Shown: positions 1 to 3,916 of the stretch, in pieces | Position numbering within the stretch: position 1 is the stretch's first letter | Layout of the letters: every line of letters begins with the position of its first letter | Assembly: GCA_007120685.1 (NCBI GenBank) | Contig: SKNG01000241.1 | Coordinates: forward strand, 1-6,142 | Reading direction: 5' to 3' | Source of the DNA: Paracoccaceae bacterium | Lineage (GTDB): Bacteria; Pseudomonadota; Alphaproteobacteria; Rhodobacterales; Rhodobacteraceae | DNA length: 6,142 bases | The notes under the pieces: model-generated | The model's database searches: none | Seen by the model: the letters and a program-made list of their open reading frames with translations, nothing else | Told to the model about the DNA's origin: nothing | Made by a program: the position numbers and the translations under genes

Positions 1-236
1 GCCCGCGCCAGCCCGCAGATGGTGGCGTTCTTCGCGGCCTGGGCGATGGCCTTCACCGCCTCGAAATCCCCGTCCGAGGCGATGGGGAAACCGGCCTCGA
101 TGATATCGACGCCCATCTCGTCCAGCAGCTGGGCGATCTCCAGCTTCTCGTCATGGCTCATCGTGGCGCCGGGCGACTGTTCGCCGTCGCGCAGGGTGGT
201 GTCGAAGATCAGAACGCGGTCCTGGTCGGTACTCAT
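1..236 (-). CDS. leuA: 2-isopropylmalate synthase, N-terminal part (gene runs off the left edge)
   Basis: LeuA condenses acetyl-CoA with 2-oxoisovalerate to give 2-isopropylmalate, the committed step of leucine synthesis in the cytoplasm. Only the first 78 codons are in the window. The protein starts MSTDQDRVLIFDTTLRDGEQ, and the DTTLRDGEQSPG stretch (residues about 12-23) is the signature of the isopropylmalate/homocitrate synthase family; the Arg-Asp pair is in the active site and the Asp helps bind the metal. It is followed by 'EKLEIAQLLDEMGVDIIEAGFP', the typical next strand and helix of the TIM barrel. The start is the ATG at 236-234, the point where family similarity begins; only a weak Shine-Dalgarno (GCGAGACC) precedes it. 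The leader upstream encodes a leucine-rich peptide and forms hairpins, so control by leucine supply is likely. Citramalate or homocitrate synthase share the motif, but the leucine leader favours LeuA. Confidence 0.95.
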   Translation of the reverse strand, partial: MSTDQDRVLIFDTTLRDGEQSPGATMSHDEKLEIAQLLDEMGVDIIEAGFPIASDGDFEAVKAIAQAAKNATICGLAR

Positions 237-281
237 GGTGGTCTCGCAATGCTGTCTGGCTGTTGCCGTATCCGGGTGACG

Positions 282-347
282 GGGCGCGTGGCTACCTCTG
301 AGCGGCGCGCCCTTGGGGCACGCTCAGAGGCTGCTAAGCAGCAGTAG
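282..347 (-). promoter_or_regulatory. Competing leader hairpins upstream of leuA (attenuator-like)
   Basis: Three stems can be read on the minus strand. The leucine codons themselves form GCTGC-TTA-GCAGC (342-330). Next is a perfect 10-bp stem, CCTCTGAGCG (330-321) with CGCTCAGAGG (304-295), whose loop holds a further GCCC/GGGC stem (319-316 with 312-309). A third stem, GGGCGCG (312-306) with CGCGCCC (288-282), cannot coexist with that structure in full because it takes bases from its loop and encloses its right arm. AGCGG, just before the leucine codons (353-349), can also pair with CCGCT (305-301). Mutually exclusive stems next to a leucine-codon run are what an attenuator needs. No U-run follows any stem, so a classical intrinsic terminator is not evident; control might act through Rho or on leuA translation. 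Confidence 0.55.
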
Positions 348-437
348 ACCGCTGGAATTGGTCACCGCGCCATGAGTGCACGCCGCGCAGAGCGCGGCAG
401 CGGCACAGGGAGGGCAATCAGGGCAATCACTTTGCAT
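324..437 (-). CDS. Leucine-rich leader peptide of leuA (putative attenuator peptide)
   Basis: This short reading frame lies upstream of leuA and ends in Gly-Leu-Leu-Leu-Leu-Ser-Ser-Leu-stop. The leucine codons are CTA CTG CTG CTT (347-336) and CTC just before the TGA (326-324). CTA and CTT are expected to be scarce in DNA this GC-rich, and rare leucine codons are a known trait of leucine leader peptides. Two starts are possible: ATG at 437, giving 37 residues with a Cys/Pro/Ala-rich front half, or GTG at 365, giving 13 residues (MTNSSGLLLLSSL). Neither has a clear Shine-Dalgarno. The ATG lies about 7 bases after a TATACT -10 box, so the transcript could begin at the start codon itself. The stop codon lies in the first arm of a 10-bp hairpin, so a ribosome stalled on the leucine codons would mask that arm. 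The role is inferred from position and composition. Confidence 0.65.
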   Translation of the reverse strand: MQSDCPDCPPCAAAALCAACTHGAVTNSSGLLLLSSL

Positions 438-473
438 TGCGAGAGTATAGGCGGGGCAGCGGGGCAAAGAAAA
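437..473 (-). promoter_or_regulatory. Putative promoter of the leuA leader transcript
   Basis: On the minus strand TATACT (449-444) matches the sigma-70 -10 consensus at five of six positions. The A at 438 or 437 is at the usual distance for a start of transcription. The -35 region, around 473-467, is T-rich (TTTTCTT) but a poor match to TTGACA, so an activator or a weak basal promoter is possible. The site lies between the downstream hairpin of the peroxidase gene and the leucine leader frame, as expected for leuA's own promoter. Confidence 0.5.
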
Positions 474-481
474 GCCCGAAA

Positions 482-522
482 ACACCGGCTACAAGACACC
501 GGCCATAAGACACCGGCCGCCG
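482..522. repeat. Tandem 14-bp repeat, about three copies
   Basis: Three head-to-tail units lie between the peroxidase hairpin and the leuA promoter: ACACCGGCTACAAG (482-495), ACACCGGCCATAAG (496-509) and ACACCGGCCGCCG (510-522, diverging at its end). The core ACACCGG is identical in all three and starts every 14 bases. No known family is recognised. The cause could be simple slippage duplication. A period of 14 is not a whole number of helical turns, which argues mildly against a phased protein-binding array. Confidence 0.75.
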
Positions 523-530
523 TACCAGGG

Positions 531-556
531 CGGGATGGGCGAGACCGCCCATCCCG
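531..556 (-). terminator. Strong hairpin just after the peroxidase gene (probable terminator)
   Basis: CGGGATGGGCG (531-541) and CGCCCATCCCG (546-556) form a perfect 11-bp stem with a 4-base loop, starting 8 bases beyond the stop codon of the peroxidase gene. No T-run follows on the minus strand, so it is not a textbook intrinsic terminator. Its position and stability still suggest transcription stopping or protection of the mRNA 3' end. Confidence 0.6.
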
Positions 557-564
557 GGGGTGCC

Positions 565-1560
565 TCAGGGCAGCGCCGGGATTTCCACCTCCGGCATCTC
601 GCCGGTCAGCGCGTGCAGGAAGGCCACTAGGTCGTCCAGCTCGTTGTCATCGAAATCCTGGCCCAGCATCTGCTGCCCCATCAGCTGCACCGCGTCATGC
701 AGATTGTCCACCGATCCGTTGTTGAAATACGGATAGGTCACCGCGACGTTCAGCAGCGTGGGCGTGCGGAAGGCGAAGCGGTCACGCTCGTCCCCCGTGA
801 CCAGATAGCGCCCTTCATCGCGCGAGCCCGGCAATTCGAACCGGTGGAACTGGCTGTCCGACAGGATCGGGCCGTTGTGGCAGGCCACGCAGCCGCTGTC
901 CACGAACGACCGCATGCCGCGCACCTGCTGGTCGTCCATCGCCATGCGGTCGCCCAGCAGGAACCGCTGGAAGGGGGAATTTGGCGTGTTCAGCGTCCGC
1001 TCGAAAGCGGCGATCGACAGGGCCACGTTGGGGGCATTGACCGGATCGGGGTCGTCAGGAAAGGCCGCCATGAAGGCGTTGCGATAGACCTCGAATTCGT
1101 TGAGGCGCGCCACCGCCTCTTCAAGAGTCAGGTTCATTTCGATATCGGCCTGGATCGGCCCCAATGCCTGACCTTCCAGATCGGGCTCGCGCCCGTCCCA
1201 GAACTGCGCCTCCAGCCAGCCGGAATTCAGCACCGTCGGCGTATTGCGCTCGCCAACCTGTCCGCCATGGCCCACGGCGCGCGGGATTCGGTCGGTCCAG
1301 CCCAGCGCCGGGTTGTGGCAGGTGGCGCAGCTGATCACGCCGGATGCCGAAATCCGCGGTTCGAAGAACAGCATGCGCCCAAGGTCGATCCTTTCCCGCG
1401 ACATGGTGGTGCCCTCCGGGATCGGGGGCATGGCCGGAAGGGGGTCGAACATGTCGACATAGCTCAGGATATCAGAATCCTCACTAATTGCCGGCGCAGC
1501 GACAAACAGGGCGAGGGCAGCGACCGTAGCCGTGAGGGGGCTTTGGAGAATGCTTGGCAC
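565..1560 (-). CDS. Di-heme cytochrome c peroxidase, periplasmic
   Basis: It reduces hydrogen peroxide to water in the periplasm with electrons from c-type cytochromes. The GTG at 1560 is chosen because AAAGGAG lies 6 bases upstream and a signal-peptide-like stretch follows (residues 1-25, 'TATVAALALFVAAPA', with no basic residue in front, which is unusual). The product is 331 residues, normal for the family. Heme motifs are CATCH (78-82) and CVACH (224-228). Between them are H98 in a GHGG loop, W121 in FWDGR and E141 in the GP-x7-EM segment. Their distances from H82 (16, 39, 59) equal those I recall for His71, Trp94 and Glu114 relative to His55 in Pseudomonas CcpA. FRTPTLLNV and PYFNNGS (about 264-283) are also typical; M294 or M298 is the probable axial Met. 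The distal His argues against a MauG-type enzyme. The promoter carries a perfect FNR box. Confidence 0.93.
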   Translation of the reverse strand: MPSILQSPLTATVAALALFVAAPAISEDSDILSYVDMFDPLPAMPPIPEGTTMSRERIDLGRMLFFEPRISASGVISCATCHNPALGWTDRIPRAVGHGGQVGERNTPTVLNSGWLEAQFWDGREPDLEGQALGPIQADIEMNLTLEEAVARLNEFEVYRNAFMAAFPDDPDPVNAPNVALSIAAFERTLNTPNSPFQRFLLGDRMAMDDQQVRGMRSFVDSGCVACHNGPILSDSQFHRFELPGSRDEGRYLVTGDERDRFAFRTPTLLNVAVTYPYFNNGSVDNLHDAVQLMGQQMLGQDFDDNELDDLVAFLHALTGEMPEVEIPALP

Positions 1561-1690
1561 GGATGGCTCCTTTGTTTCTTCCTTCAAGACGGCGTGACCG
1601 GGTGCTTGTGATGCTCTACCCCGAAACGCGGCATACCGCCGACGTCTGGTCGCGCGCACGAAGACGCTACCAGATTCGCCGTGTCGGCTT

Positions 1691-1704
1691 TTGATCTGGA
1701 TCAA
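1691..1704 (-). promoter_or_regulatory. Perfect FNR-type box upstream of the peroxidase gene
   Basis: TTGATCTGGATCAA matches the FNR/FnrL consensus TTGAT-N4-ATCAA exactly. On the minus strand a TAGCGT hexamer (1669-1664), an acceptable -10, follows after 21 bases. This closely fits class II FNR activation, where the box is centred near -41.5, and puts the transcript start near 1657, about 97 bases before the GTG. Bacterial cytochrome c peroxidases are often induced by FNR at low oxygen, so regulation of this gene is the natural reading. The thioesterase upstream points the same way and ends at 1776, so the box cannot be its promoter. Confidence 0.85.
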
Positions 1705-1718
1705 GAAACGGGTCGATA

Positions 1719-1735
1719 TCTGGATTGATTCCAGA
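1719..1735 (-). other. Short inverted repeat between the thioesterase gene and the FNR box
   Basis: TCTGGA (1719-1724) and TCCAGA (1730-1735) flank a 5-base spacer, 41 bases beyond the thioesterase stop codon. On the minus strand it is a 6-bp hairpin without a T-run. It might be a weak terminator for the thioesterase gene or an operator for the peroxidase promoter. The octamer ATCTGGAT occurs here (1718-1725) and again inside the FNR box (1694-1701). Confidence 0.3.
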
Positions 1736-1775
1736 AACGCCCATCACGGTGGTGTCTTGCTGTTCAAGGGCCCGG

Positions 1776-2324
1776 TCAGCCGGTCGGCGCATGCGCCTGC
1801 ATCGGCGGCCAGGGGCGTTGCGCCTCGGCGTCGATCCAGGCCTGAACCCAGCCGGGCAGGGCGGGGCTGTCCTGATCGGAATGCCCCATCGCGGCGGCCA
1901 GGCGCGCCGGCGGCACGATGCCACCCGGCCCGGTCACGGCAAGGCGCAACAGCAGGTGGTTCAGCGCCTCGCCGCCGCGCCACATCGACTGTTCGGTATA
2001 GACAAAGCGGTTGTCCCAGCCGATCAGCCGTGTGCGCATCTCGAAGCGCTGGAACATGCGGATGCGGCGTCGATAGCGCGGCGTGCTGCCGGCAACCGTC
2101 ATGCCCCAGCCCTGCGCCCGCAGGGTGGGGATCAGCCCGCTGCGGGTGGAAAAGGGCATACGGCCCAGATCATAAAGCGTCAGCGTGCGCCCGTTGTTCA
2201 ACTCCATCCACGGGTCCAGATCCCAGGGCCAGCAGATGTGATGCGAGACGTGGGTATCGAACAGCCCCAAGGGCTGGCCACGATACTTCAGCCGTTCCTT
2301 CATCAGGCGGATGACGGGATACAT
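1776..2324 (-). CDS. Hotdog-fold acyl-CoA thioesterase-like protein (4HBT_2/THEM6 type)
   Basis: The protein has 182 residues and no signal peptide or membrane segment, so it is probably cytoplasmic. The segment 'WPWDLDPWMELNNGRTLTLY' (32-51) corresponds to the D-x-D-x4-HMNN-x-RY motif of 4-hydroxybenzoyl-CoA thioesterase-like proteins, here with ELNNGR in place of HMNNAR. The strands that follow ('RYRRRIRMFQRFEMRTRLIG', 83-102, then 'DNRFVYTEQSMWRGGE') match the family's central sheet. Family members hydrolyse acyl-CoA thioesters, but the substrate cannot be read from the sequence. The ATG at 2324 is preceded by GAGGAAGG with 6 bases of spacing, which settles the start; the open frame upstream to 2528 is only an extension without family similarity. 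The gene is divergent from the TrhA gene and upstream of the peroxidase gene, from which it is separated by 215 bases holding a separate promoter. Confidence 0.85.
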   Translation of the reverse strand: MYPVIRLMKERLKYRGQPLGLFDTHVSHHICWPWDLDPWMELNNGRTLTLYDLGRMPFSTRSGLIPTLRAQGWGMTVAGSTPRYRRRIRMFQRFEMRTRLIGWDNRFVYTEQSMWRGGEALNHLLLRLAVTGPGGIVPPARLAAAMGHSDQDSPALPGWVQAWIDAEAQRPWPPMQAHAPTG

Positions 2325-2506
2325 AGGCAACCTTCCTCGCTGTCGGCGCCCGGCATGGGTGACGCGCAGGCAAACCGGGGTCAAGCGCGGCGCTGCGTCA
2401 CGAAACCGGCCACGCCGGCGTTGCCCAGGCCTTGACCACAGGGAAACATTGCCCGAACACGCGCCCTGCGTTACCCTTTGTGCGACCCGCAACCGCAGCG
2501 ATCGCC
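2325..2506. promoter_or_regulatory. Divergent intergenic region between the thioesterase and TrhA genes
   Basis: Promoters for both flanking genes should lie in these 182 bases. TTGACC occurs on the minus strand (2384-2379) and on the plus strand (2432-2437), forming a 7-bp inverted repeat GGTCAAG/CTTGACC. Both could be -35 elements, but neither has a convincing -10 at 16-18 bases. A second 7-bp inverted repeat, GTGACGC (2359-2365) with GCGTCAC (2395-2401), surrounds the left one. No coding region is seen. Confidence 0.35.
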
Positions 2507-3157
2507 ATGCGCCACCTCTTCGCCCCACGCCAAAGTTACAGCCGCGCCGAACGCCTGTCGGACGCGGTGGTGCATGTTACCGGGCTGACGCTGGCGCTGA
2601 TGGCGGTGCCGGTGCTGATCGTGCTGACGGCATTGTTTCGCGGCGACCTGCCCAGCCTCTTTGGCGTCGGCGTCTATTCGCTGGCGCTGGTGGCGATGCT
2701 GGGGTTTTCGGCGTTGTGCAACATCTATGCCGATTCGGCGCGCGCCTGGCTCTATCAGCGGCTGGACCATGCGGCGATCTATGTGAAGATCGCCGGCACC
2801 TACACGCCCTTCACCCTGCTGACAGGTCAGGGCATCGCGCTGACCGTGGCGCTGTGGGGCGCGGCGCTGCTGGGCGTGGTGATGAAGATGATCTCGCCCC
2901 ATCGGCTGCGCTGGCTGGCGCTGGGCCTCTATCTGGGCATGGGCTGGGCCGGGGTGGTGGCGGGGCAGGAACTGCTGGCCTCGCTGTCCTGGCCGGTGCT
3001 GGTGCTGATGGTGGTGGGCGGCGTGATCTACACGCTGGGCGTGGTGTTCTACATCGCCACCCGGCTGCCTTTTCACACCACGATCTGGCATGTCTTCGTG
3101 CTGGTCGCCAGCCTGGTGTTCTATGCCGCTGTCACCGTGCATGTGCTGACCGGCTGA
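2507..3157 (+). CDS. trhA: TrhA/hemolysin III-family seven-helix membrane protein (PAQR superfamily)
   Basis: This is a 216-residue inner-membrane protein with about seven hydrophobic helices, the family's normal size. Known relatives help keep membrane fluidity balanced; the name hemolysin III is historical and does not imply a toxin. Family landmarks are H23-x2-G26 at the first helix, S68-A-L-C-N72 in the second, 'RLDHAAIYVKIAGTYTPF' (85-102), GG-x-IYTLGVVFY (171-182) and 'HTTIWHVFVL' (190-199) in the last. In the PAQR fold the zinc is held by a TM2 His in an S-x3-H motif and by His residues in TM7. Here the TM2 position is Asn72, and the residues near the end are Phe where some relatives have His. 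The start ATG at 2507 gives the standard N-terminus but lacks a clear Shine-Dalgarno; TTG at 2432 would add 25 unlike residues. It has the same orientation as the heat shock gene 115 bases downstream. Confidence 0.9.
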   Translation: MRHLFAPRQSYSRAERLSDAVVHVTGLTLALMAVPVLIVLTALFRGDLPSLFGVGVYSLALVAMLGFSALCNIYADSARAWLYQRLDHAAIYVKIAGTYTPFTLLTGQGIALTVALWGAALLGVVMKMISPHRLRWLALGLYLGMGWAGVVAGQELLASLSWPVLVLMVVGGVIYTLGVVFYIATRLPFHTTIWHVFVLVASLVFYAAVTVHVLTG

Positions 3158-3196
3158 GCGCCAACCCTACAGTATCGCGCAGAGGTACACGCCTGT

Positions 3197-3214
3197 CCTT
3201 GACGAAGGTCAAGG
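3197..3214 (+). promoter_or_regulatory. FNR/CRP-superfamily-like palindrome upstream of the heat shock gene
   Basis: CCTTGACGAAGGTCAAGG is a perfect 7-4-7 palindrome whose core TTGAC-GAAG-GTCAA (3199-3212) fits TTGAY-N4-RTCAA, the consensus of FNR, FixK and NNR-type regulators. If it activates from about -41.5, transcription would begin near 3247; the nearby hexamers GAATAT (3235-3240) and TATCCT (3238-3243) are only fair -10 candidates. The same sequence would fold in RNA as a 7-bp hairpin with a GAAG loop, so it could instead be part of a structured 5' leader or end the trhA transcript. Confidence 0.5.
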
Positions 3215-3240
3215 CGGCAGCGGCCGTCGTCGGGGAATAT

Positions 3241-3267
3241 CCTGCCATCGCTTGCATGAGATGGAGG
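3241..3267 (+). promoter_or_regulatory. Shine-Dalgarno-masking hairpin, possible RNA thermometer (ROSE-like)
   Basis: CCTGCCATC (3241-3249) pairs with GATGGAGG (3260-3267): 8 base pairs, a single bulged G at 3244 and a 10-base loop. The right arm contains the whole GGAGG ribosome-binding site (3263-3267) of the small heat shock gene. ROSE thermometers of alphaproteobacterial heat shock genes also mask the site with a stem containing a bulged G. The classic ROSE sequence is not clearly present, and the transcript must start at or before 3241, which conflicts with FNR class II activation from 3199-3212. Confidence 0.4.
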
Positions 3268-3272
3268 TGATG

Positions 3273-3689
3273 ATGGTCGAGAAAACCCCGCTGGGCAGCT
3301 TCTGGCCCTCGCTTTACGAACCCCTGCGCCAGTTTGGCGGCAAACTGGCCGACTGGATTGCGCCGCTGTCCGAGGCGTCGTCGGACGAGACTGCCTATCG
3401 CATCTCGATGGAACTGCCCGGTGTCGCCGAGGACGATATCCACCTGACGGTCGAAAACGGGCTGGTCAGCGTGACCGGTGAAAAGAAGATCGAGCGCGAG
3501 GAACAGGGCGAGACCTGGTATTTCAGCGAACGCCAGTTCGGCAGTTTCCAGCGCAGCTTCCGCCTGCCTGCTGACGCTGACGAGGGCGCGGTCAGCGCCA
3601 GCCTGAAGGACGGGGTGCTGACCGTGACCGTGCCGCGCAAGGCGCCGCCGGAAAAGAACCCGCGCCGGGTGAAGATCGGCAAGGGGTGA
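3273..3689 (+). CDS. Small heat shock protein, Hsp20/alpha-crystallin family
   Basis: This is an ATP-independent chaperone that binds unfolding proteins as a large oligomer in the cytoplasm. It has 138 residues, typical for the family. The alpha-crystallin domain runs from about residue 38 to 123: ELPGV (47-51), 'GSFQRSFRLP' (90-99) and 'ASLKDGVLTVTVPR' (109-122) are the hallmark strands. The C-terminal anchor is V-K-I (133-135), a form of the I-x-I motif. The N-terminal arm is short (about 37 residues, rich in Phe, Trp and Leu). ATG at 3273 is chosen because GGAGG (3263-3267) lies 5 bases upstream; the ATG at 3270 is too close to it, and TTG at 3252 or ATG at 3261 would place the ribosome site inside the gene. 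A palindrome and a possible thermometer hairpin precede it, and a clear terminator follows. Confidence 0.93.
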   Translation: MVEKTPLGSFWPSLYEPLRQFGGKLADWIAPLSEASSDETAYRISMELPGVAEDDIHLTVENGLVSVTGEKKIEREEQGETWYFSERQFGSFQRSFRLPADADEGAVSASLKDGVLTVTVPRKAPPEKNPRRVKIGKG

Positions 3690-3736
3690 TCGCGCTCAGA
3701 CCGTTTCCGGTTGATCGCTTCGGCAGGGGCGGGGGG

Positions 3737-3756
3737 ACGCGCCTTCGAAGGCGCGT
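3737..3756. other. Perfect 20-bp palindrome after the heat shock gene
   Basis: ACGCGCCTTCGAAGGCGCGT reads the same on both strands and could form a hairpin with a TTCG- or TCGA-type loop. It sits 48 bases after the heat shock stop codon, directly before the terminator at 3759-3783. It may help stop transcription from either side or be a leftover of a repetitive extragenic palindrome; no other copy is in this window. Confidence 0.6.
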
Positions 3757-3758
3757 GC

Positions 3759-3783
3759 AAACGGGCTTTCCAAAGCCCGTTTT
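3759..3783 (+). terminator. Intrinsic terminator of the heat shock gene
   Basis: AACGGGCTTT and AAAGCCCGTT flank a CC spacer (3759-3782) and the right arm runs into TTTT (3780-3783). Stem, tight loop and T-tail make this the most classical terminator in the window, 70 bases past the heat shock stop codon. Being symmetric with A residues on its left, it could also stop transcripts arriving from lpxD on the other strand. Confidence 0.8.
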
Positions 3784-3885
3784 CCGCCGTTGTCCTTGCG
3801 ACCAGAGCCTATCTGCCGGATTTCGTATCAGACCCGCCGATCCGCCCCTGTTTCGGCAGCCCGGGCGCGTGGCGCGTGCCTGACA

Positions 3886-3912
3886 GCCCGCCCGGCCCCT
3901 GCCCGGGCGGGC
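3886..3912 (-). terminator. GC-rich hairpin right after lpxD (probable terminator)
   Basis: GCCCGCCCGG (3886-3895) and CCGGGCGGGC (3903-3912) form a perfect 10-bp stem with a 7-base loop, starting 4 bases beyond the lpxD stop. There is no T-run after it on the minus strand. With the terminator at 3759-3783 as backup, it would separate the convergent lpxD and heat shock transcripts. The remaining bases 3784-3885 show nothing recognisable. Confidence 0.6.
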
Positions 3913-3916
3913 GCCA

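Noticed and set aside
482..522. CRISPR-like array
   Set aside because: The units are 14 bases long and directly abutting, with no spacers and no cas genes.
565..1560. MauG-type tryptophylquinone maturase instead of a peroxidase
   Set aside because: The distal His98 and the matching spacing of Trp121 and Glu141 fit classical di-heme peroxidases, and no methylamine dehydrogenase genes are nearby.
697..1611. Long plus-strand reading frame (304 codons) opposite the peroxidase gene
   Set aside because: It is antisense to a gene with complete heme motifs, has a composition dominated by Arg, His, Gly and Ala typical of GC-rich shadow frames, and shows no recognisable domain.
1561..1704. N-terminal extension of the peroxidase to a TTG at 1704
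   Set aside because: That start lies in the FNR box, the added residues are not a signal peptide, and the GTG at 1560 has a good ribosome-binding site and an export signal after it.
1718..1729. Second FNR box beside the perfect one
   Set aside because: ATCTGGATTGAT contains a TTGAT half-site but no matching second half at the required spacing.
2432..2445. Third FNR-type box (TTGACCACAGGGAA) upstream of trhA
   Set aside because: The right half lacks RTCAA; only a TTGAC half-site is present.
2471..3142. Minus-strand frame (223 codons, His/Gln-rich) opposite trhA
   Set aside because: It is the antisense shadow of leucine- and valine-rich membrane helices; no independent support.
3198..3230. 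Sigma-32 heat shock promoter or CIRCE element before the small heat shock gene
   Set aside because: CTTGAC could be a -35, but no CCCCAT-type -10 follows at the right distance, and the CIRCE inverted repeat (TTAGCACTC-N9-GAGTGCTAA) is absent.
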